Source: Streptomyces sp. NBC_01235 (GTDB taxonomy: Bacteria; Actinomycetota; Actinomycetes; Streptomycetales; Streptomycetaceae). From it: DNA of 64,000 nt. Positions 31,810-39,456 of this stretch are shown here, one piece after another. A program made the position numbers and the translations under genes. The stretch's first letter is position 1. Each line of letters begins with the position of its first letter. Below the pieces are notes generated by a model, which saw only the letters and a list, made by a program, of their open reading frames with translations, was not told the DNA's origin and made no database searches. Location: the NCBI RefSeq assembly GCF_035989285.1, contig NZ_CP108513.1, positions 5,394,001-5,458,000 on the forward strand, in the 5' to 3' direction.

Positions 31810-31945
31810 GACCGATGCCCTCCTTCGACGCTTCGTCTTTACGACCATAGCCGCCTCGCACCTCGTGGATCAGTCGTTCGTGTCGTGGTCACGAGATCCA
31901 GCGTGTTGGCGGCGACGCCTCGAACATCAGGACTTCTGGCATATG

Positions 31946-32167
31946 TCACCCGAACGTGCGCCGACCGGCCTCTTCCTTGACCGCCGCAACGAAACGGGAC
32001 CAGGACGGACCCGAGAAGACCAGCGGGCGCACGGCCGGGACCTTGCTGTCCCGGACGGGGACCATGCCGGGGTAGCCGTCGGCGACCTCGACGCAGTTGT
32101 TGTCTCCCCCGTCGCTGTAGGACGACTTGCGCCACACGGCGGTGCTGAGATCAGGGGCGTGGTTCAC
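31946..32167 (-). CDS. DUF397 protein, copy 2
   Basis: This 73-residue protein contains the DUF397 domain: 'LSTAVWRKSSYSDGGDNNCVEVADGYPG' then 'VPVRDSKVPAVRPLVFSGPSWSRFV'. DUF397 proteins are typically encoded next to XRE/WhiJ-type regulators in Streptomyces and are thought to modulate them. It is a close tandem duplicate of the preceding gene (identical in most of the first 45 residues). GTG 32167 overlaps its stop (GTGA). Confidence 0.85.
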   Translation of the reverse strand: MNHAPDLSTAVWRKSSYSDGGDNNCVEVADGYPGMVPVRDSKVPAVRPLVFSGPSWSRFVAAVKEEAGRRTFG

Positions 32168-32364
32168 GATTCCTTGATCCCCTGTACGAACTCCACCCAC
32201 GAAGCAACCCCGAAGACGAGCGGGCGGGTCATCGGAGTCTTGCTGTCCCGGACAGGGACTATGCCGGGGTAGTCGTCGGCGACCTCGACGCAGTTGTTGG
32301 CTCCTCCATCGCTGTAGCTCGACTTGCGCCACACGGCGGTGCTGAGATCAGGGGTGTGTGTCAT
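32164..32364 (-). CDS. DUF397 protein, copy 1
   Basis: This 66-residue DUF397 protein ('LSTAVWRKSSYSDGGANNCVEVADDYPG', 'IVPVRDSKTPMTRPLVFG') overlaps the end of the XRE regulator gene by 17 bases and the start of copy 2 by 4, so all three are one coupled operon. Its final third differs from copy 2, suggesting divergence in partner contact after duplication. Confidence 0.87.
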   Translation of the reverse strand: MTHTPDLSTAVWRKSSYSDGGANNCVEVADDYPGIVPVRDSKTPMTRPLVFGVASWVEFVQGIKES

Positions 32365-33187
32365 GGCGTGTGTGTTCCTCCAGTACGTCCCTGATGAACG
32401 CGAGCGAGTCCGACGGGGACAGCGCCAGATCGCGGAGCCGATCGTAGGACAATCGCTGCTTAAGAACCTCGTCCGGATCCTCGATCAGCAGACCGCTGCT
32501 GTTGCCTTCCGTGTAGGCAACAGCGCTCCCGTCCCTCTGCCAGAGCAGGGTCAGCGACCCGTTCATATGGTGGTGCGCGCCCGCCGAGAACGGGAGTACC
32601 TGCAGCGCCACATTGGGCCACATCGCAGCCGCCTCAAGGTGAAGCAGCTGATCGTGCCATGTCTTGCCCCGGGCCGCGGGGCGCCGAAGCGCGAACTCGT
32701 CCATGACGACGCGGACGTCGGGCTCGGGTTTCTGCCGCAGGAGGTACTGCCGTCCGAGCCGTGCCGCCACCTGCTCCTCGACAGCCTCGTCGCCGTCAGG
32801 TGTTGTCTGAGCCCCGGACAACACCTCCCGCGCGAAATCCTCGGTCTGTAGAAGCCCAGGCATCCCTGGCGTGAACAGCCGCATGACCCGCGCTGTCGCC
32901 TCCCGCTTCATGTACTCCTTGTACTGGTCCCTGAACGCGTCCAACCGCGCCGCGCGCCAGTGCCGAACCAGCAGGTCACCGGCCTCGAAGTATCCGTCCA
33001 GGTCCTCCATGACGGTCACCTTGGACAGGCGCTCACCCGACTCCAGACGGCTCAGGTAGCTCTTGTCGTACCCGGTGTCGTCGGCGAGCTGGCCCAGTGA
33101 CTTGCCCGCCTTCTCCCGGAGGAACTTCAGCGTCCGGCCCAGCACGACCCGCCCCGACTCCCGGTCCCCGTCAACAACTTCGGCCAC
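32348..33187 (-). CDS. XRE-family regulator with DUF5753 domain (WhiJ-like)
   Basis: This 279-residue protein has an N-terminal XRE helix-turn-helix (about 14-70, 'LREKAGKSLGQLADDTGYDKSYLSRLESGE') and a C-terminal DUF5753 ligand- or partner-binding domain ('FTPGMPGLLQTEDFAREVL', 'LLHLEAAAMWPNVALQVLPF'). Together with the two DUF397 genes it forms the XRE-DUF397 cassette that Streptomyces carry in many paralogous copies; the best-known relative, whiJ, affects differentiation. GTG 33187 has GGGAGGGG upstream. The regulated genes are probably the divergent small pair at 33383-33915. Confidence 0.85.
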   Translation of the reverse strand: MAEVVDGDRESGRVVLGRTLKFLREKAGKSLGQLADDTGYDKSYLSRLESGERLSKVTVMEDLDGYFEAGDLLVRHWRAARLDAFRDQYKEYMKREATARVMRLFTPGMPGLLQTEDFAREVLSGAQTTPDGDEAVEEQVAARLGRQYLLRQKPEPDVRVVMDEFALRRPAARGKTWHDQLLHLEAAAMWPNVALQVLPFSAGAHHHMNGSLTLLWQRDGSAVAYTEGNSSGLLIEDPDEVLKQRLSYDRLRDLALSPSDSLAFIRDVLEEHTRHDTHP

Positions 33188-33320
33188 GTCACCCCTCCCC
33201 GTTGCCTGGCGCTCCAGACAACACCGAACCTCTTCCGCAGAGTACGTCGTATCTGTGACGATCAGGCTACGAACGGTAATCACCACTCGTCAGGCCAACG
33301 CCACGACAGACGACAGAAAA

Positions 33321-33351
33321 CCCCCGCGGTCGACTGCACTCGACCCGGGGG
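33321..33351 (+). promoter_or_regulatory. Imperfect hairpin in the leader of the small gene pair
   Basis: CCCCCGCGGTCGA (33321-33333) can pair with TCGACCCGGGGG (ending 33351) with a single bulge. It lies about 32 bases before the ATG at 33383 and could be an attenuator or terminator. This is a weak prediction. Confidence 0.35.
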
Positions 33352-33382
33352 CGTGGCTGACGTACTCAGAAGGACCGCCAAC

Positions 33383-33619
33383 ATGAGGGAACGTATCGCG
33401 GGTTTTCGCGAGTCGCTACTGCGCGCATTCGTGCGAGCCCTGCTGCCCGCCCGGCACCGGCACCGGCACCGTGCCGTCCAACCCGAACCGGCCGGCCAGG
33501 AGCTGCCGACGGCCCCGGTCGAGGCCCCGCCCCGACGGGTCCCGCATCTCCTCAGCCTGGAGCGGCTCCAAGAGCTCTACGAGCTCGAGAGGCGTCGTGA
33601 AGAGGAGGCCTCCGCGTGA
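33383..33619 (+). CDS. Small Arg/His-rich protein divergent from the XRE cassette
   Basis: This 78-residue protein starts 'MRERIAGFRESLLRAFVRAL', carries a basic tract 'PARHRHRHRA' at about 22-31 and ends in a charged helix 'LERLQELYELERRREEEA'. AGAAGGACC lies before the ATG. It overlaps the next gene by 4 bases. No family is recognised; similar small genes are often found beside XRE-DUF397 cassettes. Confidence 0.6.
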   Translation: MRERIAGFRESLLRAFVRALLPARHRHRHRAVQPEPAGQELPTAPVEAPPRRVPHLLSLERLQELYELERRREEEASA

Positions 33620-33915
33620 GCGCCGTCGAGCCACCGTCGACATCCGCCCACGGACTCCGCCTCCTGCCCTGGACCAACCTCGACGGCAAACCCTGTTACC
33701 TCGACACCGACGACGATCACAGCCGCCTCTCCCTCCTCGCCGACAACGTCGAGACCGCTCAACTCGCCTCCGCGGAGCACGTACTGAACGGAGCCCGAGC
33801 CGTACTCGCCGACCCCAAGGCGGGCGAGCGAGCGGTGCGCTTCGCGCTCACCAGGGCGGTGGAATCGCTGGGGGACGTCCTCCGTATCGCGGTCAGCCGG
33901 GGCGGACGCGGATGA
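33616..33915 (+). CDS. Conserved hypothetical protein, second gene of the small pair
   Basis: This 99-residue protein ('LRLLPWTNLDGKPCYLDTDDD', 'SRLSLLADNVETAQLASAEHVL') has a strand-rich first half and helical second half. GTG 33616 overlaps the upstream stop (GTGA). The pair is transcribed away from the XRE-DUF397 operon, which suggests that the XRE protein controls it. Function unknown. Confidence 0.65.
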   Translation: MSAVEPPSTSAHGLRLLPWTNLDGKPCYLDTDDDHSRLSLLADNVETAQLASAEHVLNGARAVLADPKAGERAVRFALTRAVESLGDVLRIAVSRGGRG

Positions 33916-33995
33916 ACTCCTGAACAACGGCAACCTTTCCGTACGGGGCGGCGACTCACGGGCAGTCAAACCCCCCGCACGGAAAGGTTCGCCGC

Positions 33996-36104
33996 ATGAG
34001 CGACCACCGCCGCAAGTCGCCCGAGTCGACCGCGAAGCCCCGTCACCGCAGAAGCAAGAGGGCGCTGGCAGTCGGCGTCCCCCTCGCCCTCACCGCCGCC
34101 GGCACCCTCGCCTACGGCACGGACCTCGGTCTGTTCGGCGCGGACGCGCAGGCGAACGCCTCGGCGGCGACCGCTGCCGCGCCCGCCTGGGCCACCGCCA
34201 CCGCCGACGGCTTCGCCTCCGTCAACGCGCTCGGCCAGAACGGCACTTACGGCGGCCGGGACGGCAAGACCGTCACCGTGAAGACCCTCGCCGACCTCGA
34301 GAAGTACGCGACCGCCAGCGAGCCGTACGTCATCGTCGTCGCCGCCACGATCAACATGGACCCGGTCGGGAAAGAGATCAAGGTTCAGTCGAACAAGACG
34401 ATCGTGGGGTCCGGGACCTCCGGGCAGATCGTCGGCGGCGGCTTCTTCCTCGGGCAGGGCGTCCACAACGTCATCATCCGGAACCTGACGATCCGTGACG
34501 CCTACCAGGGCGTCTGGAACGACAAGGAACACGACTTCGACGCCATCCAGATGGACGGGGCGCACCATGTGTGGATCGATCACAACGATCTCCGTCACAT
34601 GGCCGACGGGCTCATCGACAGCCGCAAGGACACGACCTATCTGACCGTGTCCTGGAACAAACTGAGCCAGGAGAACAAGGCGTTCGGCATCGGCTGGACC
34701 GACAACGTCACCGCCGACATCACGATCCACCACAACTGGATCCGCGAGACCGAGCAGCGCAACCCCTCCACGGACAACGTCGCGCACGCGCACCTGTACA
34801 ACAACTTCCTGGAGGACGTGGCGGGGACCACCATCAAGTCCTCCTACGGGAACTACTCGCGCGGCAAGACCAACATGGTTCTGGAGAACTCCTACTTCCA
34901 GGGCATGACCAACCCCGTCGTCCGGGACGCCACCGCCACCCTCGTCCAGCGCGGCAACGTGTTCTCCGGCACGACCGGCAAGAACGAGAGCGGCGGCACG
35001 GGCGCGGCCTGGGACCCGAAGAAGTACTACAGCTACACCCTCGACAAGGCCGCGGACGTCCCCGCGCTCCTCAAGTCGGGTGTCGGGCCGCGCAGTTCGA
35101 TCGGCACGACCAGCAGCACGGCGACGACGACCACCACGACCAAGGCCGCCACCACGCTCACCGTCGCCAAGGACGGCAGCGGGCAGTACTCGACCGTGCA
35201 GGCCGCGGTGAACGCCGTACCGGCGAACAACCCCTCGCGCGTCGTGATCGCCGTCAAGTCGGGCACGTACCGCGAGCTGGTCAAGGTCCCGGCCAACAAG
35301 CCGCACGTCACCATCCAGGGCACCGGCGGCAGCCGCAAGGACACCACGATCGTCTACAACAACGCGTCCGGTACGCCGAAGCCCGACGGGTCCGGCACGT
35401 ACGGCACCGGCGGCAGCGCCACCGTCGCCGTCGACGCGGACGACTTCCAGGCCCGCAATCTGACCATCTCCAACGACTTCGACGAGGCCGCCCACCAGGA
35501 CATCGCGGGCCAGGCGGTCGCCCTGCGCACCTCCGCCGACAAGGTGTTCCTCGACGGCGTCATCGTCAGCGGCGACCAGGACACCCTGCTGGTGGACACC
35601 GCGTCCAAGGACAAGCTGGGCCGCGTCTACATGGCCAACTCGTACATCATCGGCAACGTCGACTTCATCTTCGGCCGGGCCACCGCGGTGATCGACAAGT
35701 CCGTCATCACGCTGAAGAAGCGCTGGAACGGCACCTCGGCCGGCTATGTCACGGCCCCCAGCACGGCCGCCAACCGCAAGGGCATCCTGATCGCCAACTC
35801 CACGGTGAACGGTGACGTGTCCGACCGGAGCTTCTTCCTCGGCCGCAACTGGCACGCGGGCGGCGACGCGAGCCTCGACCCGCAGACCACCGTCCGCAAC
35901 ACCTCCCTCAGCGCCGCGATCAAGACCACCCCCTGGTCCGACATGGGCGGCTTCTCCTGGAAGGACGACCGGTTCGCCGAGTACAAGAACACCGGCGCGG
36001 GCGCGGGCGCAGCGAGCTCCGACCGCCCCCAGCTGACCGACGCCCAGGCCACCGGCCAGGAGGTCGCCGACTGGCTGGGCGACTGGACCCCCACGGCCTC
36101 CTGA
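33996..36104 (+). CDS. Secreted pectate lyase-pectinesterase fusion
   Basis: This 702-residue exported protein combines two plant-pectin enzymes. A basic leader and membrane segment (about 20-50) act as signal peptide. A PL1 pectate lyase domain (about 60-365) shows 'HHVWIDHNDLRHMADGLID' and 'HHNWIRETEQRNPST'. A Ser/Thr linker (about 370-388) is followed by a CE8 pectinesterase domain (about 390-690) with catalytic aspartates in 'VSGDQDTLLVDT' and 'IGNVDFIFGRA'. The esterase would demethylate pectin so that the lyase can cleave the resulting polygalacturonate, so the fusion couples both steps. It suggests life on plant debris. The gene stands alone; ATG follows a GGAAAGG-type RBS. Confidence 0.92.
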   Translation: MSDHRRKSPESTAKPRHRRSKRALAVGVPLALTAAGTLAYGTDLGLFGADAQANASAATAAAPAWATATADGFASVNALGQNGTYGGRDGKTVTVKTLADLEKYATASEPYVIVVAATINMDPVGKEIKVQSNKTIVGSGTSGQIVGGGFFLGQGVHNVIIRNLTIRDAYQGVWNDKEHDFDAIQMDGAHHVWIDHNDLRHMADGLIDSRKDTTYLTVSWNKLSQENKAFGIGWTDNVTADITIHHNWIRETEQRNPSTDNVAHAHLYNNFLEDVAGTTIKSSYGNYSRGKTNMVLENSYFQGMTNPVVRDATATLVQRGNVFSGTTGKNESGGTGAAWDPKKYYSYTLDKAADVPALLKSGVGPRSSIGTTSSTATTTTTTKAATTLTVAKDGSGQYSTVQAAVNAVPANNPSRVVIAVKSGTYRELVKVPANKPHVTIQGTGGSRKDTTIVYNNASGTPKPDGSGTYGTGGSATVAVDADDFQARNLTISNDFDEAAHQDIAGQAVALRTSADKVFLDGVIVSGDQDTLLVDTASKDKLGRVYMANSYIIGNVDFIFGRATAVIDKSVITLKKRWNGTSAGYVTAPSTAANRKGILIANSTVNGDVSDRSFFLGRNWHAGGDASLDPQTTVRNTSLSAAIKTTPWSDMGGFSWKDDRFAEYKNTGAGAGAASSDRPQLTDAQATGQEVADWLGDWTPTAS

Positions 36105-36151
36105 CATCCCCCTGCCAGCTCCGCCACAGCCCCTCGCCCCACCGTGAGGGG

Positions 36152-36937
36152 ATGGCGATACGAACAGCGAAGGGACCAGAAACGGGGGCCACGGCAGGGA
36201 CGGGGAGGGGGAGGGGGACGGCGGGCACGGCCTCGGCGGGGAAGATACTGCTGGCCGACGACGACGCGGACATCCGCGAAGGACTCGGCCGGCTGCTCCG
36301 CTTCGAGGGCTACGAAACCGTGCTCGCCGACGACGGTCGCCTCGCCCTGGACCTCCTCGGAGCGCCGGACGACCCGCCCGACCTGGTCCTGATGGATGTG
36401 TCCATGCCCGGCCTGGACGGCCTGGCCGCGACCCGCCGCATCCGGGCGTCCGGCTCCACCATGCCGATCCTGATGATCACCGGCCGGAACGCCGTCGGGG
36501 ACCGCATCGTCGCCCTCGACAACGGCGCGGACGACTATCTGATGAAGCCGTTCGCGGTGGAGGAACTCCTCGCCCGGGTAAGGGCCCTGCTCCGCCGGGC
36601 CACCCGCCGGACGCCCCCGTCCCCCAAGCCCTCCGCAGCCCTCCTGGCCTTCCACGACGTCGCCATGGACCTGTCCTCCCGCACGGTCACCCGAGCCACC
36701 CGCCCCCTGGACCTCACCCGCACCGAGTACTCCCTCCTGGAGTACTTCCTCCGCCACCCGGCCAAGGTCCTCAGCCGCTCCCGGATCCACAAGGACGTCT
36801 GGGGCTTCGACTTCGAACCCACCTCCAACACCCTCGACGTCTACGTCATGTACCTGCGCCGCAAACTGGAGCAGTACGGCGAACCCCGACTGATCCAGAC
36901 GGTACGGGGGTTGGGGTACATGTTGCGGGTGGAGTGA
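36152..36937 (+). CDS. Orphan OmpR-family response regulator
   Basis: This 261-residue response regulator has a Gly/Thr-rich N-terminal tail (1-30), an intact receiver (phospho-Asp in 'LVLMDVSMPGLDGL', Lys in 'DYLMKPFAV') and an OmpR winged helix ('LDLTRTEYSLLEYFLRHPAK', '[13 protein letters not shown]', 'QTVRGLGYMLR'). No kinase gene is adjacent. Its DNA-binding domain is strikingly similar to that of the CssR-like regulator 7 kb away (for example VWGFDFEP(S/T)SN(S/T)[11 protein letters not shown]), so it is probably a paralogue and might receive signal from CssS or compete for its targets. Confidence 0.85.
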   Translation: MAIRTAKGPETGATAGTGRGRGTAGTASAGKILLADDDADIREGLGRLLRFEGYETVLADDGRLALDLLGAPDDPPDLVLMDVSMPGLDGLAATRRIRASGSTMPILMITGRNAVGDRIVALDNGADDYLMKPFAVEELLARVRALLRRATRRTPPSPKPSAALLAFHDVAMDLSSRTVTRATRPLDLTRTEYSLLEYFLRHPAKVLSRSRIHKDVWGFDFEPTSNTLDVYVMYLRRKLEQYGEPRLIQTVRGLGYMLRVE

Positions 36938-36965
36938 GTGACGGCAGGGGGCGCAGGGTCCGCGG

Positions 36966-38744
36966 TCACAGCCGCAGCACCAGCGTGTCGTGCGTCCGCT
37001 CCGTCGGTCGTGACCACGGTTCGACCAGGCGGGCGTAGGCGGGACAGCGGGTCATCAGTTCGTCGTGGGTTCCCGTGTCCACCAGGCGGCCCTCGTCGAC
37101 GACCAGGATGCGGTCGGCGTCGGGGGCGAGGCTCAGATCGTGGGTGATCATGAGGGTGGTGCGGCCGGACATGAGGCGGCGCAGCGGGTGGACGATCTGG
37201 CGGGCGGCCACCGAGTCGAGGCCGGCGGTGGGTTCGTCGAGGACGAGGACCGGGGCCGCGCGCAGCATCGCGCGGGCGATGGCGATGCGCTGGAGCTGAC
37301 CGCCGGAGAGGGCGGCGGTGCCGGGGGCGATGTGGGTGTCGTAGCCGTCGGGGAGGGCGGCGACGAAGTCGTGGGCGGCGGCGGAACGGCCTGCTTCCTC
37401 GATCTCCTTGTCCGTCGCGCCCGGGCGGCCGCACTCGATGTTCTCCCGGATCGTGCCGTTCAGGATGAGCGTCTGCTGGGGCAGCAGGGCGATGTTCTCG
37501 CGGACGAACTCCAGGGGGACGTCCGTGAGCGGGACACCGTCCAGGCAGACGACACCCGTGTCCGGGTCGTAGAAGCGGGTGAGGAGTTTGGACAGGGTGG
37601 ACTTGCCGGCGCCGCTCGCGCCCGTGACCAGGATCAGTTCGCCGGGGCCGGCGGAGAAGGTCACGTCCTTCAGGGAGGTGCGGGCGCCGGCCGTCTCCGG
37701 GTAGCCGAACGTGACACCGTGGAAGCTGACCCAGCCGCGGACCGGCCAGGAGGGGACGGGGGTTTCCGGGTTCCGCACCGACGGCTGCGCGTCCAGGATC
37801 TCCGTGATGCGTTCGGCGCCGGCCGTGGCCGCGGTGACCGTCAGGCCGAGTTGGCCGAGGTTGCGGACCGGCGGGTAGAGGTAGCCGATGAACGCGGCGA
37901 AGGCGAGCAGGGCGCCGAGGGTCATCCGGCCGGCCGAGATCTCCCAGACGCCCAGGCCGATCACCGACAGGACGCAGAGGGTCTCGACGACCTCCACGAA
38001 CTGCTCGTACATCTCGCTCAGCCGCGCCCCCCGCACGCTCGCCCGCATCCACGCGCGGGCCTCCTTGTCGAGGCGCCGTTCCTCGTCGCGGCGGCGGTTG
38101 TAGGCCTGGGTCAGGACGACGTTGCCCAGCGACTCCTCCACCACCGAGGTGATCGCGCCGTCGGCGACGCGTTCGTCCTGCGAGGCCTGCTTGATGCGGC
38201 CGGAGAAGCGGCGGGCGGCGAGGAGGAAGAGCGGGGCGAGGACGAATGTGGCCAGGGCCAGGTCCCAGCGGAGCCAGAGCGCGGCCGCCGCGTAGAAGAC
38301 CGCGGAGAAGGCCGCCGAGACCGTGCCGACCACGCCCGACACGACCAGTTGTTCTATCGCCTCCACGTCGCCGGTCAGGCGTTCCACCAGGTCGCCCTGC
38401 CGGTGCTTCTGGAAGAAGTGGGGCGGGAGGTCCTGGACGTGGCCGAAGACGTGTCCGCGCAGGCGCAGCACGAAGCGTTCCGCCGTCCAGGTCGCAGCTG
38501 AGTTGCCCAGGTAGCCGACGAACGCGCCGAGTGCGGCGACCCCCAGCCAGGCTCCGGCCGGTCCCCAGAACGCGGCGAGCGAGCCGGCCTCCAGGGCGTT
38601 GTCGGTGAGTTCGGCGAACAGCAGGATGGACGCCGTCTCGGCGAGCGCGGACACCACCACGCACGCCACGATCACCAGCATCCACTTGCGGTCACCGCGG
38701 GTCAGCGGCCAGAAGCGGCGGAAGGCCTCACGGGCTTCCCTCAT
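36966..38744 (-). CDS. ABC exporter (fused membrane and ATPase domains)
   Basis: This 592-residue half-transporter has six membrane helices (about 20-310) and a C-terminal ATPase with Walker A 'VTGASGAGKSTLSKLL', signature 'ALSGGQLQRIAIARAM', Walker B 'VLVLDEPTAGLD' and H-loop 'LMITHDLSL'. It should act as a homodimer exporting lipids, drugs or peptides. No peptidase domain is present. Upstream on the same strand lie two genes for 44-residue basic proteins, but a strong terminator separates them, so a functional link is uncertain. Confidence 0.88.
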   Translation of the reverse strand: MREAREAFRRFWPLTRGDRKWMLVIVACVVVSALAETASILLFAELTDNALEAGSLAAFWGPAGAWLGVAALGAFVGYLGNSAATWTAERFVLRLRGHVFGHVQDLPPHFFQKHRQGDLVERLTGDVEAIEQLVVSGVVGTVSAAFSAVFYAAAALWLRWDLALATFVLAPLFLLAARRFSGRIKQASQDERVADGAITSVVEESLGNVVLTQAYNRRRDEERRLDKEARAWMRASVRGARLSEMYEQFVEVVETLCVLSVIGLGVWEISAGRMTLGALLAFAAFIGYLYPPVRNLGQLGLTVTAATAGAERITEILDAQPSVRNPETPVPSWPVRGWVSFHGVTFGYPETAGARTSLKDVTFSAGPGELILVTGASGAGKSTLSKLLTRFYDPDTGVVCLDGVPLTDVPLEFVRENIALLPQQTLILNGTIRENIECGRPGATDKEIEEAGRSAAAHDFVAALPDGYDTHIAPGTAALSGGQLQRIAIARAMLRAAPVLVLDEPTAGLDSVAARQIVHPLRRLMSGRTTLMITHDLSLAPDADRILVVDEGRLVDTGTHDELMTRCPAYARLVEPWSRPTERTHDTLVLRL

Positions 38745-38784
38745 CGTCGACTACTCCCTTCCGTTACGGGGGCACGGACATGGC

Positions 38785-38824
38785 CGAGGCGGGGCCGCCG
38801 GCTTCTACCGGTGGCCCCGCCTCG
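38785..38824 (-). terminator. Terminator after the tandem basic-protein genes
   Basis: CGAGGCGGGGCC (38785-38796) pairs with GGCCCCGCCTCG (38813-38824), and the loop contains a further CCGG/CCGG pairing. The hairpin lies 11 bases past the stop of the 38835-38969 gene and before the ABC exporter start. Confidence 0.85.
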
Positions 38825-38834
38825 CGGCATCCCG

Positions 38835-38969
38835 TCAGCCCTTGTGCGCGACCGGGCGGCGCTTCGGGGCGGCCTTCGGAGCGGCCTTCTTCTTGGCGAC
38901 GGGCTTCGGGGCCGGGGCCGCGGCGTGCTTGCGGGTCTTCTTCACGGGGGCGATCTTGTGGAAGCTCAT
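38835..38969 (-). CDS. 44-residue Lys/Ala/Pro-rich basic protein, copy 2
   Basis: The frame runs from ATG 38969 to TGA 38835. The peptide starts 'MSFHKIAPVKKTRKHAAAPA' and continues with K-K-K and A-P-K-x-A-P-K-R-R motifs to '...VAHKG'. About one third of residues are Lys, Arg or His, none acidic. GGAGAGG lies 8 bases before the start. It resembles the basic tails of actinobacterial HU/HupS-type nucleoid proteins but has no folded domain. A DNA-, RNA- or membrane-binding role is possible. A strong terminator follows directly. Confidence 0.8.
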   Translation of the reverse strand: MSFHKIAPVKKTRKHAAAPAPKPVAKKKAAPKAAPKRRPVAHKG

Positions 38970-39059
38970 GGGAATTACCTCTCCAATTACCAGGTGCTGA
39001 ATATGTTCGGTTTACGCGTGGCTTATGTGTCGCAGGTTTGCAACAGTTCCGACTGCGAA

Positions 39060-39194
39060 TCAGCCCTTATGGGAGACCGGGCGGCGCTTCGGAGCGACCT
39101 TCGGAGCGACCTTCTTCTTGGCGACGGGCTTCGGGGCCGGCGCCGCGGCGTGCTTGCGGGTCTTCTTCACGGGGGCGATCTTGTGGAAGCTCAT
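39060..39194 (-). CDS. 44-residue Lys/Ala/Pro-rich basic protein, copy 1
   Basis: ATG 39194 to TGA 39060 encodes a near-identical partner of the next gene: the first 28 residues are the same ('MSFHKIAPVKKTRKHAAAPA...'), and the rest differs only by Ala-to-Val and Ala-to-Ser changes. GGAGA lies 6 bases before the start. The two genes are separated by 90 bases of unusually A+T-rich DNA that probably carries a promoter. The strict conservation and separate RBSs show that this is a real coding duplication. Confidence 0.8.
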   Translation of the reverse strand: MSFHKIAPVKKTRKHAAAPAPKPVAKKKVAPKVAPKRRPVSHKG

Positions 39195-39380
39195 GGGGTT
39201 CTCCGTTCGAGATGTTCGCGCTCTTCGCTTTCGCGTCGTTCGCTTTCGACATGGAAAACATTACGGGACACCGGAAGAAGAAAAAGCCAATTCCGCTTAG
39301 ACCTCGATTAAATGCGGCTGAGACGAGTTTTCAGGCGGATTCGGGAACCAACGGCGCACTCACACAGGTTTTAATACGAA

Positions 39381-39411
39381 GAGGCGGCCGCGTCGGTGAC
39401 GCGGCCGCCTC
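39381..39411 (-). terminator. Terminator downstream of the 5'-nucleotidase gene
   Basis: GAGGCGGCCGCGTC (39381-39394) pairs perfectly with GACGCGGCCGCCTC (39398-39411) around a GGT loop, 46 bases past the stop codon. Confidence 0.88.
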
Positions 39412-39456
39412 TTGGCCGTCCTGCTGAAGGTGCTACCGGCAGAGCTACTGACAGAC

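Noticed and set aside
36966..39194. Bacteriocin/RiPP export system made of the two basic peptides and the ABC exporter
   Set aside because: A perfect 12-bp-stem terminator separates the peptides from the exporter, the exporter lacks a peptidase domain, the peptides have no Gly-Gly leader, and no modification enzyme is present. Kept only as a remote possibility.
39195..39380. Horizontal transfer of the A+T-richer stretch
   Set aside because: The stretch is short and best explained as promoter and leader DNA of the small basic-protein genes; no mobile-element gene flanks it.
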